Origin: Devosia sp.
Lineage (GTDB): Bacteria > Pseudomonadota > Alphaproteobacteria > Rhizobiales > Devosiaceae
Assembly: GCA_026126125.1 (NCBI GenBank)
Contig: JAHCJW010000009.1
Span: 1 to 50,698 of the forward strand
DNA length: 50,698 nucleotides
Direction of reading: 5' to 3'
Positions 16,806-25,400 of the stretch are shown here, piece after piece; the first letter of the stretch is position 1; the number at the start of each line of letters is the position of its first letter. Made by a program: the position numbers and the translations under genes. The notes beneath the pieces were generated by a model. The model was not told the origin of the DNA. It did no database searches and was given only the letters and a program-made list of their open reading frames with translations.

Positions 16806-17732
16806 TCAGGCTTTGGCGTCGAGGCTGGGGTGGGCTTCACGCACGAGGCCGAGAAGTACCTCGTGAACGGCGAAGGCCGCGTCGGTCAGGCCTGTGCTGT
16901 CGGGTATGCAGATCGAGACCGGCATGGACATTGTCGGCGTCAGGGTCCGCGTGACGAGATAGCCTCCCTCCTGCATGGAGGCGGCCAGGCTGGTGGGCAG
17001 AATTACCGCGCCCAGACTATCGCGCAGGGCTGCAGCGAGGAGGCCGCGCGATTGGACTTCGGCCACGACAGTCGTCGCCAGGCCCGCATTGCGGCAATGG
17101 CGATCCACCATCTGACGCAGGAAAGACTCTTTGGCAGGCAGGATCAGTGGAGTTTTTGACAGAGCAAGGGCGTCGACGGGTCCCGTGTCTTCACCAATGA
17201 TTTCAGTCGAGCCCAGAAGGCAGAAGTCTTCACGGTAAAGCGTTTTGTAATGAAGGCCTCGTGGCGGTGTGTCGCCATAAAGCAAGGCCAAATCGATCTT
17301 GCCGCGCAGGACCAGTTCGCTATAGGCGACGCCGAATATATCGCTGACCTGAATCAGGAGGCCCGGGTGAGTTTGCCTGATCCTGCGCAATAGCGCGGGG
17401 GCGAGGAGGGAGGCCGAACTCCAGGGCGCCAGACCGACTGCAACATTGCCACTCAGCTCGCCCGAAACATTCTTGATGTTTCGGCGTGCTTCCTCGAGCT
17501 GGCGATGAATAGTACTGGCGTAGCGATAGAGAACCAGTCCCGCTTCGGTCGGTGTGACACCGCGCGGGCTACGGACCAGCAATTTGGCGCCGAAGTCCTG
17601 TTCGAGCCCGGCAATCTGCTGGCTCAGTGCGGGCTGGGCCAGCCTCAGCACACCTGCGGCGCGCGTAACGCTCCCGAGGTCCACGACTTTAACAAAGGCA
17701 TCGAGGCGACGAATATCCAAGGCTTTCTCCAC
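16806..17732 (-). CDS. LysR-family transcriptional regulator
   Basis: LysR regulator of up to 308 residues. The HTH is RRLDAFVKVVDLGSVTRAAG followed by LRLAQPALSQQIAGLEQDFG, then a substrate-binding domain from about residue 92. It is a paralogue of the partial LysR at the left edge (KALDIRRLDAF against RALDTRRLRAF). GTG at 17732 gives the longest frame, but GGAG overlaps it and lies 6 bases before TTG 17720, which corresponds to the CTG start of the paralogue. TTG 17720 is therefore the better start. It is the last gene of the pxpB-pxpC-pxpA-lysR operon, 54 bases after pxpA, and probably autoregulated with it. Confidence 0.9.
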   Translation of the reverse strand: MEKALDIRRLDAFVKVVDLGSVTRAAGVLRLAQPALSQQIAGLEQDFGAKLLVRSPRGVTPTEAGLVLYRYASTIHRQLEEARRNIKNVSGELSGNVAVGLAPWSSASLLAPALLRRIRQTHPGLLIQVSDIFGVAYSELVLRGKIDLALLYGDTPPRGLHYKTLYREDFCLLGSTEIIGEDTGPVDALALSKTPLILPAKESFLRQMVDRHCRNAGLATTVVAEVQSRGLLAAALRDSLGAVILPTSLAASMQEGGYLVTRTLTPTMSMPVSICIPDSTGLTDAAFAVHEVLLGLVREAHPSLDAKA

Positions 17733-17786
17733 CCTTGGCCGCCTTATATCACTGCGGCCGGCCGTATGGATACCGGGGCAGGGCCG

Positions 17787-18554
17787 CTATTGTGCAAGTT
17801 CTGTTGCCGGAGCGATGCCGCCGCCGGCCTCCTTAACCGCCTCCCGCACGGCTCGGGCGATCAGGCTGGCGCCCGGCGTGTCGCTATGGACGAGAATAGA
17901 CTGAGCCCGCATGTCGAGTGAACCACCATCGGCCGTGCGCACCTTGCCCGAAGTGACGAAATGGGCGACGCGTGCCTTGACCTCGGCGAGATCCTTGATG
18001 ACAGCGCCGGGCTGACCACGCGGCACCAATGTGCCATCGGAGCGGTAGGCCCGATCTGCAAGAAACATCTGGATGGTCTTGAGGCCGGCGGCGCGTGCTG
18101 AAGCTTCAACTGCGGTATCTGGCATGGAAAAGACGATAAGGCTGGGGTCGATCGCGACGATTGCAGCTGTCATGACGTCGGCAAGCGCGCGATCGGCCAG
18201 GGCCATATTACCGAAGGCTGCATGATAGCTGACATGGGTAACGCGATGTCCGGCGACTTTTGCAAAGCCCTGCAAGGCGCCGATCTGATAGATCAGCAAG
18301 TCGCGCATGTCGCCGTTGCTGACGGCCATGGTGCGGCGGCCAAAGCCGACCAGATCGGGCAAGCCTGGATGGGCGCCAATACCGACGCCACGTTCCTTGG
18401 CCTTGAGCACCGTGCGCCCCATGATCGTGGGGTCGCCGGCGTGAAAGCCGCAGGCCACGTTGGCCGAGGTCACCGTTTCGAGAAGCGCCAGATCGTCGCC
18501 GACAACGTAATTGCCGAAGCCTTCGCCCATGTCCGAATTGATGTCGAGTTTCAT
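17787..18554 (-). CDS. pxpA: 5-oxoprolinase subunit A-like (PxpA, LamB/YcsF family)
   Basis: Hydrolytic subunit of 255 residues, full length. It begins MKLDINSDMGEGFGNY and carries NVACGFHAGDP, GAHPGLPDLVGFGRR, FLADRAYRSDG, PGAVIKD and VHSDT. The motif I recall as KPHGALYN in classical PxpA reads VSYHAAFGN, again keeping His but losing Lys and Tyr, as in the copy at 1803. Its ATG overlaps the pxpC stop by four bases (ATGA), so the two are translationally coupled. Confidence 0.9.
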   Translation of the reverse strand: MKLDINSDMGEGFGNYVVGDDLALLETVTSANVACGFHAGDPTIMGRTVLKAKERGVGIGAHPGLPDLVGFGRRTMAVSNGDMRDLLIYQIGALQGFAKVAGHRVTHVSYHAAFGNMALADRALADVMTAAIVAIDPSLIVFSMPDTAVEASARAAGLKTIQMFLADRAYRSDGTLVPRGQPGAVIKDLAEVKARVAHFVTSGKVRTADGGSLDMRAQSILVHSDTPGASLIARAVREAVKEAGGGIAPATELAQ

Positions 18555-19531
18555 GCCCCGGCTTGCTCCTGATTGGTTGTTGCCGCGACCGCTTCGGCAC
18601 ATGCCTGACGCAGCTCGGAAAGGAAATCTTCGATGTCCCGCTGGGCTGCCTGTGCGGTTTCAAAATCCGTCTGGCGAAAGCGGACCTTGCTGCCCGGCTG
18701 CGCCTGCCCCAGCTGGTGCAGATCGGCTTCGATCACGCCGCCCATGCGTGGATAACCCCCGGCTGTGTTGGCGTCGCTGAGTTGAACGATCGGTTGCCCC
18801 GATGGGGGAAGCTGGATGATGCCGGCAACCACGCCATAGGAGCGCATTTCCATGGGAGCAGGCAATTTCAGTTCGGGGCCGCGAAGCCTGTAGCCGCCTC
18901 GATCACTTTGCGCTGTGACCAGCCAGACGGCCGTCCAGAATTGGCGCTGCAGCTCCGTTGGCAGGATGTCGAGTTCCGCACCTGGAATAACGCGGACGTC
19001 TAGTGTTCCTTGGGCAGCGGCAAGACCCGATGGTATATTGGCGCCAATTTCGACACTGGAATAGGGAAGCGTCGTCGTGGTGAGACGATCACCGGCCCGC
19101 AGTGCGCGCCCCTCCAGCCCCCCGAACCCATTGCGCAGGCTGGTGCTGCGCGAACCAAGAGTGAGCGGCACGCCAATGCCGCCCGCAACGGCAATGTAGG
19201 ACCGGGCGCCAGTGCGCGGCTGGCCGATGCGCAGCGTCTGGCCCGGCTTGGCCGACATGCTCCACCATGGCGGAAGGGGCATGCCGTCAAGGTCGGCTGG
19301 CGCATCGGTGCCGGTGAGCGCAAAGCGGGTTTCTGTCTCGAAGCGCAGAGTAAAGGGATAGGTTTGTATCTCGATGGCGGCGAAATCGGCGCCATTGCCG
19401 ACCAGAATATTGCCCACGCGGAGCGCCACGCTGTCCATGGCTCCCGACGTGGTAATGCCGATCGATCGAAGGCCAAAACGGCCCAGATCCTGGATGGTGT
19501 TGAGTTTGCCGCATTCGAGAATGCTGATCAT
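18551..19531 (-). CDS. pxpC: 5-oxoprolinase subunit C-like (PxpC/KipA, biotin-dependent carboxyltransferase family)
   Basis: Carboxyltransferase-domain protein of 326 residues, homologous to the KipA half of urea carboxylase and allophanate hydrolase subunit 2. Visible marks are LNTIQDLGRFGLRSIGITTSGAMD near 10-33, LGSRSTSLRNGFGGLEGR near 124-141, SDRGGYRLRGPEL near 210, SYGVVAGIIQLPPSGQPIVQLSD (split here as about 232-254) and GGYPRMGGVIEADL. ATGA overlaps join it to both pxpB and pxpA, as expected for a stoichiometric complex. Confidence 0.9.
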   Translation of the reverse strand: MISILECGKLNTIQDLGRFGLRSIGITTSGAMDSVALRVGNILVGNGADFAAIEIQTYPFTLRFETETRFALTGTDAPADLDGMPLPPWWSMSAKPGQTLRIGQPRTGARSYIAVAGGIGVPLTLGSRSTSLRNGFGGLEGRALRAGDRLTTTTLPYSSVEIGANIPSGLAAAQGTLDVRVIPGAELDILPTELQRQFWTAVWLVTAQSDRGGYRLRGPELKLPAPMEMRSYGVVAGIIQLPPSGQPIVQLSDANTAGGYPRMGGVIEADLHQLGQAQPGSKVRFRQTDFETAQAAQRDIEDFLSELRQACAEAVAATTNQEQAGA

Positions 19532-20223
19532 AGCAGCACTCTTTCGGCGCGAAAGCGGACGTGGTCACCTGATTTGAGCATCGAAGGGTCCGCGGCAGTG
19601 GCGTCGAACAGGCGCATTTCCGAGAAACCGATGGCGTTCCAGCCGTTCGGCCCGGTGGTCACCGCGACACCGGTCAACATGCCGCCGATCGTCACCGAAC
19701 CGGCTGGCATGTTCAGCGATGGCGTCGTCTTGCGGGGCATGTGAATGCGATGATCGAGGCCATGAAGGTAGCCAAAGCCCGGGGAACTCGCGACCGTCAC
19801 CACGGTATAGCGTCCCTCTTCGTGAATGCGGATCACGTCGCTAGGGGTCAGCCCATTGCGTTTCGCGACGGCCTCGAGGTCGATTGCCGCTTCGCCACCA
19901 TAGGTCACTGGAATTTCGATCAAACGGCCGGCTATCGTCTTGGGAGGCAGGATTTGCCAGGCCTTCTGGATGCGGTCCGCCAGGGCCATCGCGTCGAGGC
20001 AGCCGGTCCGGGTGAGCACGACAAGAAGATTGGTGACGCCCGCGACGATTTCCTCGACCTCTGGCCAGTCGGAAATATGGTCGGCCAAACCCCAGATGCG
20101 CTGTTGCACCGAGATCTCGAACTCGCCCGGCGCATCAAACATCAGGGCGCGCGAGCCGATATGGCTTTGCGCCAGGCGGTCGGCAACGAGAGGGGCAATC
20201 AAATTGGGTGCTGAAATGTCCAT
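19528..20223 (-). CDS. pxpB: 5-oxoprolinase subunit B-like (PxpB/KipI family)
   Basis: KipI-type subunit of 231 residues, paralogous to the copy at 1071 (VAGVTNLLVVL, IEIPVTYGG, SSPGFGYLHGLD, GWNAIGFSEMRLFD). ATG 20223 (MDISAPN) is preferred; a TTG at 20280 would add a proline-rich head and has no good ribosome site. It is the first gene of the minus-strand pxpBCA-lysR operon, divergent from rraA across a 282-base control region. With PxpC it should form the ATP-dependent activating half. Confidence 0.88.
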   Translation of the reverse strand: MDISAPNLIAPLVADRLAQSHIGSRALMFDAPGEFEISVQQRIWGLADHISDWPEVEEIVAGVTNLLVVLTRTGCLDAMALADRIQKAWQILPPKTIAGRLIEIPVTYGGEAAIDLEAVAKRNGLTPSDVIRIHEEGRYTVVTVASSPGFGYLHGLDHRIHMPRKTTPSLNMPAGSVTIGGMLTGVAVTTGPNGWNAIGFSEMRLFDATAADPSMLKSGDHVRFRAERVLL

Positions 20224-20297
20224 GGCCAATCGCAGGGGCAAGAATGGCACGACAATAGGTAGCAGCGGGCCTAGCGACAAAGCGCGTCTGGCTCTGT

Positions 20298-20355
20298 GGT
20301 CATAAGCATCAGCGATAGCGTTTATGCCATGAAGCTATTGCATTTTAGTATGACC
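20298..20355. promoter_or_regulatory. Divergent control region with paired LysR-like boxes
   Basis: Within the pxpB/rraA gap, GGTCATA (20298-20304) and TATGACC (20349-20355) form an inverted pair 44 bases apart. Each contains a CATA-N6-(T/A)GC box: TCATAAGCATCAGCG on the plus strand (20300-20314) and TCATACTAAAATGCA on the minus strand (20339-20353), both with T-N11-A geometry. Paired, opposed sites suit a regulator that controls both operons. The remainder up to 20505 shows no other clear signal except the strong GGAGGAG before rraA. Confidence 0.45.
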
Positions 20356-20505
20356 CGATTTGCCCATGGATCACGCCAGATTGCCGCCAGTCGCGGGGGA
20401 GCCGTGGGCTGACTGATCGGCGTGCCGAATGTCGCTCGCGCGGTGGTTCTGAAACTTCTCCGCCCTGTTCATTGCCCGTCCCGGCGTCATTGGAGGAGAT
20501 ATTTC

Positions 20506-21174
20506 ATGGCCCATGTCATTCGCAATTTTACCCGCCCGTCGAAGGCCGATATCGAGGCCATCGGCAAGTTCAGCCCGGCCACGATTCATGAGGCGCAGGG
20601 CAAGCTGGGTGCGCTCGATCCGCGCATCAAGCCGATCCAGCCTGGTCTGCAGCTCGTTGGCCCGGCGATCACGGCCAAGTGCCATATCGGTGACAATCTG
20701 ATGATTTTCGAAGCCATCAATCTGGCGCAGCCGGGCGACGTTCTCGTGCTCAGCGCCGGCGACAATCCGGACCAGGGTGGCTTTGGCGACGTGCTCGCCG
20801 CTGCCTGTATCGGCAAGGGTATTGCCGGCCTGGTAATCGATGCGGGTGTGCGTGACGGACGCGGCCTGCGCCAGATCCGCTTGCCGGTGTTCTCGCTTGG
20901 CCTGTCCATCAAGGGTACGTCCAAGGACACGCTCGGCACCATCAACCATCCTGTTGTGGTCGGCGGAGAGTTGATCACGCCCGGCGACATCATCGTTGCC
21001 GACGACGATGGCGTAGTGGTTGTGCGTACCGATGATGTGGCCAAGCTCGCCAAGGCCTGCCAGGACCGCGAAGACAGCGAAGCCAAGCTGATCGAAATGC
21101 ACCGCAGCGGCCGTATGGAAATCGAGGACCGCTATGCCATGATGCGCTCGAAGGGTTGCGTTTGGTCGGACTGA
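20506..21174 (+). CDS. RraA-family protein (HMG/oxaloacetate aldolase-like)
   Basis: RraA-like protein of 222 residues. Many relatives are divalent-metal aldolases or decarboxylases acting on 4-hydroxy-4-methyl-2-oxoglutarate or oxaloacetate. The active-site stretch is LVIDAGVRDGRGL near 111-123, where the Arg-Asp pair binds pyruvate and metal in characterised members. GDNPDQGGFGDVLAAA near 86 is the usual second block. The start has GGAGGAG nearby. It opens the operon rraA-denD-SDR-idnO-idnK, so a sugar-acid aldolase or decarboxylase is more likely than an RNase E regulator. Confidence 0.85.
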   Translation: MAHVIRNFTRPSKADIEAIGKFSPATIHEAQGKLGALDPRIKPIQPGLQLVGPAITAKCHIGDNLMIFEAINLAQPGDVLVLSAGDNPDQGGFGDVLAAACIGKGIAGLVIDAGVRDGRGLRQIRLPVFSLGLSIKGTSKDTLGTINHPVVVGGELITPGDIIVADDDGVVVVRTDDVAKLAKACQDREDSEAKLIEMHRSGRMEIEDRYAMMRSKGCVWSD

Positions 21175-21206
21175 CCAAATCCCGTAGATATCGAGGGGGA
21201 TAGGTC

Positions 21207-22190
21207 ATGCATGTTCTCGTTGTGGGAGCGGCCGGGATGATCGGTCGCAAACTGGTCCAGAGGCTTGTCGGCGACGGGAAACTCAATGGCGACGATATCG
21301 GCAGGCTTACGCTTGCCGATATCGTGCCTGTCCCCGTTCCCGCCGGCACCGCCGATGTGGTGGTGGTGACCGCTGACCTGTCGCAGGGCGGCGAAGCGGA
21401 GCGCCTCATTGGCCTGCGTCCCGATATCATTTTCCACCTCGCTGCCGTGGTTTCAGGTGAGGCGGAAGCAGATTTCGACAAGGGCTACCAGATCAATCTC
21501 GATGGCACGCGATGTCTGTTCGAGGCGATCCGCCTCGAGGGACAGAAGGAGCCCTATTGCCCGCGCGTGGTGTTCTGTTCGTCGCTGGCCGTTTTTGGGC
21601 CCCCCTTCGCTTCACCGATCGACGATGATTTCCTCACTGCGCCTTTGACCAGCTATGGGACGCAGAAGGCGATGGCCGAACTGCTGCTGTCCGACTATAG
21701 CCGCCGCGGCTTCTTCGATGGTGTCGGTATTCGCCTTCCCACCATCTGCATCCGGCCTGGCAAGCCCAATGCCGCAGCGTCAGGCTTCTTTTCCAACATC
21801 CTGCGCGAGCCGCTGGTGGGGCAGGAGGCCGTGCTGCCGGTCGAGGAGGGCGTGCGTCACTGGTTTGCCAGCCCACGCGCGGCCATTTCATTCCTGATTC
21901 ATGCGGCAGGGATCGACCTTTCCGGGCTCGGTGCCCGGCGGAACCTGATCATGCCGGGGCTTTCGGCCACCGTGGCCGACCAGTTGGCCGCGCTTGAATC
22001 TGTAGCGGGGGCCGGGGCGAGACGGCTTGTGCGGCACGAGCCGGATGCGCGTATCCAGGCAATTGTCGACGGCTGGGCCTTCGACTACGCGCCCAGGCTC
22101 GCACTGTCGCTGGGATTTCGCGCCGAAACCACATTTGGCGAGATCATCGCCGCGCATATCGAAGACGAACTGGGAGGCAATCTACCGTGA
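21207..22190 (+). CDS. denD: D-erythronate dehydrogenase-like NAD-dependent epimerase/dehydratase (DenD)
   Basis: Extended SDR of 327 residues. The NAD loop is [11 protein letters not shown] at 6-16, with [17 protein letters not shown] near 77, SSLAVFG near 118 and [10 protein letters not shown] as the Tyr-Lys pair near 149. The combination and length match DenD, which oxidises D-erythronate at C2 in four-carbon acid-sugar pathways. The RraA-like neighbour and absence of an OtnK kinase mean that the exact acid is uncertain. It lies 32 bases after rraA. Confidence 0.78.
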   Translation: MHVLVVGAAGMIGRKLVQRLVGDGKLNGDDIGRLTLADIVPVPVPAGTADVVVVTADLSQGGEAERLIGLRPDIIFHLAAVVSGEAEADFDKGYQINLDGTRCLFEAIRLEGQKEPYCPRVVFCSSLAVFGPPFASPIDDDFLTAPLTSYGTQKAMAELLLSDYSRRGFFDGVGIRLPTICIRPGKPNAAASGFFSNILREPLVGQEAVLPVEEGVRHWFASPRAAISFLIHAAGIDLSGLGARRNLIMPGLSATVADQLAALESVAGAGARRLVRHEPDARIQAIVDGWAFDYAPRLALSLGFRAETTFGEIIAAHIEDELGGNLP

Positions 22191-22927
22191 CATCGATCGC
22201 TTTGGTCACCGGTGCCGGAACGGGAATCGGCAAGGCCATTTCACGCGCCCTGGTGGAGGCGGGTTTTTCGGTCGTGTTGACCGGAAGGCGCGTCGAGCTG
22301 CTTGATGCGGTCGCGGCGGAAATTGGCGGCGACACCCTCGTTCACGCTGCCGATATTGGTATTGAAAGCCAGGTCGACGCGCTTTTTGTCGCCATTGTGG
22401 AACGCTATGGGCGTCTTGATCTATTGGTGAACAATGCCGGCATGTCGACGCCTGCCGTAGCGATAGACGAGCTGGATGTCGCGCTTTGGCATCAGGTCGT
22501 GGCAGTCAATCTCACCGGCGCGTTCCTGTGCACGCGGGCCGCCTTCCGTCAGATGAAGGCGCAGACCCCGCAGGGCGGCCGCATCATCAACAATGGCTCC
22601 ATTTCGGCGACGACGCCACGCCCCCATTCGGCGCCTTATGCATCGACCAAGCACGCCATCACCGGATTGACCAAGTCTTCGGCCCTGGATGGGCGGGCAT
22701 TCAACATCGCCTGCGGCCAAATCGACCTGGGCAATATCACCTCCGATATGACCACCAATATGAGTGCCGGCGTATTGCAGGCCAATGGCACTTATGCGCC
22801 CGAGCCGACCATTGATGTGGCGCTGGTGGGCAAGGCTGTCGCCGATATGGCGCGGCTGCCGCTGGAAGCCAATGTGCTGACCATGACGCTGATGGCAACC
22901 GGCATGCCCTTTGTTGGGCGCGGCTAA
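22187..22927 (+). CDS. SDR-family oxidoreductase
   Basis: Classical SDR of 246 residues. TGAGTGIG is at 8-15, NNAG near 84, a Ser in NNGSISA and YASTK as the catalytic pair. The unusual tail [14 protein letters not shown] appears instead of the common PG-x-V loop. A GTG start overlaps the denD stop (GTGA), so the two are coupled. It likely oxidises or reduces a C3 or C4 position of the aldonate handled by DenD; specificity is not readable. Confidence 0.86.
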   Translation: MTSIALVTGAGTGIGKAISRALVEAGFSVVLTGRRVELLDAVAAEIGGDTLVHAADIGIESQVDALFVAIVERYGRLDLLVNNAGMSTPAVAIDELDVALWHQVVAVNLTGAFLCTRAAFRQMKAQTPQGGRIINNGSISATTPRPHSAPYASTKHAITGLTKSSALDGRAFNIACGQIDLGNITSDMTTNMSAGVLQANGTYAPEPTIDVALVGKAVADMARLPLEANVLTMTLMATGMPFVGRG

Positions 22928-22952
22928 TACTGATCGAGTAGAGGGACATTTC

Positions 22953-23720
22953 ATGGCTGCAAGGCATTTCGATCTCACCGACCGGCTGTGTCTGGTGACG
23001 GGCTCGAGCCAGGGCATCGGGCTGGCTCTGGCGCGGGGGCTGGCTGAATATGGCGCGCGGATCGTGTTGAATGGCCGCGATCCGGACCGTCTGGCGCAGG
23101 CGGCCGAGATACTGCGCACCGAAGGCCGTGACGTCTATATGTCATCGTTCGATGTGACCTCATCCGATGAAGTCGCCGGTGCGGTCGAAAAGATCGAGCG
23201 CGATATCGGACCGATCGAGGTTCTGGTCAACAATGCGGGCATGCAGTTCCGCACGCCGCTTGAAGACTATCCAGCCGACCGTTGGGAGCAGTTGCTCGCG
23301 ACCAATATTTCCAGCGTTTTCTATGTAGGGCAGGCAGTGGCGCGTCACATGATTGCCCGTGAACACGGGAAAATCATCAATATTGCCTCGGTGCAGGCCG
23401 AACTGGCGCGTCCCGGCATTGCCCCCTACACGGCGACCAAGGGCGCCGTCCGCAACCTGACGCGCGGCATGTGTACCGACTGGGCCAGGCACGGGCTGCA
23501 GATCAATGCCATTGCACCGGGCTATTTCAAGACGCCGTTGAATCAGGCGCTTATCGATAGCGCCGAATTTTCCGCCTGGCTCGAAAAGCGGACGCCAGCA
23601 GGACGGTGGGGGAATGTCGAGGAACTGGTGGGCGCTGTGGTATTTTTGGCATCGGACGCGGCCAGCTTCGTCAATGGCCACACGCTCTATGTCGACGGCG
23701 GCATCACGGTTTCGCTCTGA
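22953..23720 (+). CDS. idnO: Gluconate 5-dehydrogenase-like SDR (IdnO)
   Basis: SDR of 255 residues with the features of 5-keto-D-gluconate reductase. FDLTDRLCLVTGSSQGIG opens the protein, NGRDPDRLAQAAEIL follows, and later come NNAGMQFRTPLEDY, NIASVQAELARPGIAPYTATKGA (here split as about 142-164) and the C-terminal VDGGITVSL. ATG 22953 has AGAGGGA upstream. It would convert 5-ketogluconate, the product of IdnD, into D-gluconate. It lies directly before the gluconokinase gene. Confidence 0.84.
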   Translation: MAARHFDLTDRLCLVTGSSQGIGLALARGLAEYGARIVLNGRDPDRLAQAAEILRTEGRDVYMSSFDVTSSDEVAGAVEKIERDIGPIEVLVNNAGMQFRTPLEDYPADRWEQLLATNISSVFYVGQAVARHMIAREHGKIINIASVQAELARPGIAPYTATKGAVRNLTRGMCTDWARHGLQINAIAPGYFKTPLNQALIDSAEFSAWLEKRTPAGRWGNVEELVGAVVFLASDAASFVNGHTLYVDGGITVSL

Positions 23721-23723
23721 CCG

Positions 23724-24227
23724 ATGATGCGGCGTGTCGTGGTCATGGGCGTCAGCGGATGCGGAAAGTCGACCCTGGGTGAGGCAATCGCCGATCATTG
23801 GGGCCTGCCCTTCATCGAAGGGGATAGCCTGCACTCAAGCGAGAGCGTCGCCAAGATGGCGGTCGGTGTCGCATTGGAAGACCGAGATCGCTGGCCATGG
23901 CTGGATCGGGTCGGCGCGGCATTGCGAGAAACGACGGCTGGTGGCGTTGCCAGTTGCTCGGCCCTGCGCCGAGTCTATCGCGACAGGCTGCGCAATGCCG
24001 TGGGTGCGGACGTTCGTTTCGTCATGCTGGACTTGCCCCGCGACGTTCTGGCGGAACGGATGAAGCATAGGCCGGGGCATTATATGCCGGCGGCCCTGCT
24101 CGACAGTCAGCTCCAGACGCTTGAGCGCCCCGATGGAGAAGGTGATGTGCTGGTCATCGATGGTACGCAAACCATAGAGGCGATGGTCCGCGCGGTGACC
24201 GTCTGGCCGATGATCTGGCGACGTTGA
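23724..24227 (+). CDS. idnK: Gluconokinase, GntK/IdnK family
   Basis: Small P-loop kinase of 167 residues. GVSGCGKST at 9-17 is the Walker A motif. GLPFIEGDSLHSSESVAKM near 28-46 is the gluconokinase substrate lid, and CSALRRVYRDRLR near 78-90 is diagnostic. HYMPAALLDSQLQTLE near 117 completes the family pattern. It phosphorylates D-gluconate to 6-phosphogluconate for the Entner-Doudoroff or pentose-phosphate route. The start lies 3 bases after the idnO stop. Confidence 0.93.
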   Translation: MMRRVVVMGVSGCGKSTLGEAIADHWGLPFIEGDSLHSSESVAKMAVGVALEDRDRWPWLDRVGAALRETTAGGVASCSALRRVYRDRLRNAVGADVRFVMLDLPRDVLAERMKHRPGHYMPAALLDSQLQTLERPDGEGDVLVIDGTQTIEAMVRAVTVWPMIWRR

Positions 24228-24262
24228 AAGAAATGCCGGTGCCCGGAGGCCTCGGCCTTAGC

Positions 24263-24295
24263 GCGGCGTGCGTTCTATCGAACGCAAATCGCCGC
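24263..24295. terminator. Two-tier hairpin between convergent idnK and idnD
   Basis: An outer stem GCGGCG/CGCCGC (24263-24268, 24290-24295) encloses an inner stem GCGTTC-TATC-GAACGC (24270-24285). It sits in the 134-base gap between convergent operons and is a likely bidirectional terminator, although it lacks a long T-run. Confidence 0.5.
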
Positions 24296-24361
24296 TCTCA
24301 TCCCGTGTTTAACCATCGGATGACCCAAAACCGTGAGGACAGTTTCGGGCCGATGCTTTAG

Positions 24362-25393
24362 TCATGCCATCTCGATCTGGACTTTCATCGCCTGTTCACG
24401 GTTGGACGCCAACTGGAAGGCCTCCAAAGCCTTGGCCATGGGCATGGTGTGGGTGATCAAGGGTTTTACGTCGATCAGTCCGCCCTGCATGAGTTTGACG
24501 GCGGTGGCGAATTCCTCGTGGAAACGGAACGAGCCCCTGAGGGAGAGTTCCTTGACGGTGATCGCCTGAACCGGCAGCGTCATGTCTCCGCCCATACCGA
24601 CCTGCACCAGCACACCCTGGGGACGAACGGCGGCAATGCCGCTGGCCAAGGCTGCGGGCGCGCCCGAGCATTCCAGGTGAATGTCGAAATAGCCCTTGCC
24701 GGTCTGGAACGCTGGCATGGCGTCCGTGTCTTTGGCGGTATTGATGGCGCGGTCGGCCCCGGCGGTCAGCGCATGGGTCAGGGTCTGGTCGGTGATGTCG
24801 GTCACGACGATTTCGGCGGCACCCGCGCGTCGCGCAGCCAGCGCGCAAAGAACACCAATCGGACCGCTACCCGTAATGAGAACCTTCTTGCCAAGGATTT
24901 CGCCCGCCTGTCGCACGCCATGAAGACAGACTGCGAGAGGTTCTGCCATGGCCGCTTCACCCGATGTGAGGCCATTGGCGGGAATGCACTGGGTCTGATC
25001 GGCGACCAGTTCCTGGCGGAAGGCGCCCTGATTGTGAGGGAAGGGCATGGCCGAACCATAGAAGCGCATATTGAGGCAGTGGTTCTGCTTTCCTTCCTGG
25101 CAATACTGGCAATGGCCGCAGGGTCTGGATGGGCTGACAGCGACGAGATCGCCGATCGTGAGGCCCGCTACGCCTTCGCCCAAGGCCGCGACTCGGCCGG
25201 AGACTTCGTGGCCAAGAATCATCGGCTCCCGGAGCCGTACCGCACCAAAGCCGCCGTGGTTGAAATAGTGCAGGTCCGATCCGCAAATGCCGCCTCGCTC
25301 GATGCGGACAAGCACCTGGCCTGCGCCTAGGGCTTCTATGTCCCGGTCTTCGATCCGCAAGTCCTTGGCGGCGTGTATGACGAGTGCGCGCAT
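24362..25393 (-). CDS. idnD: L-idonate 5-dehydrogenase (zinc alcohol dehydrogenase family)
   Basis: Zinc-dependent medium-chain dehydrogenase of 343 residues. Catalytic zinc ligands appear as Cys37 and His62-Glu63 (GGICGSD and GHE). The structural zinc site has Cys92, Cys95, Cys98 and Cys106. SGEAAMAEPLAVCLHG near 142 and the NAD loop GSGPIGVLCA follow. HYFNHGGFGAVRLREPMILGHE (about 42-63, split) is characteristic of IdnD. The ATG at 25393 (MRALVIHAAKD) is preferred over an upstream start that would overlap its neighbour. It oxidises L-idonate to 5-ketogluconate and pairs with idnO/idnK on the opposite strand. Confidence 0.9.
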   Translation of the reverse strand: MRALVIHAAKDLRIEDRDIEALGAGQVLVRIERGGICGSDLHYFNHGGFGAVRLREPMILGHEVSGRVAALGEGVAGLTIGDLVAVSPSRPCGHCQYCQEGKQNHCLNMRFYGSAMPFPHNQGAFRQELVADQTQCIPANGLTSGEAAMAEPLAVCLHGVRQAGEILGKKVLITGSGPIGVLCALAARRAGAAEIVVTDITDQTLTHALTAGADRAINTAKDTDAMPAFQTGKGYFDIHLECSGAPAALASGIAAVRPQGVLVQVGMGGDMTLPVQAITVKELSLRGSFRFHEEFATAVKLMQGGLIDVKPLITHTMPMAKALEAFQLASNREQAMKVQIEMA

Positions 25394-25400
25394 CAGAGCC

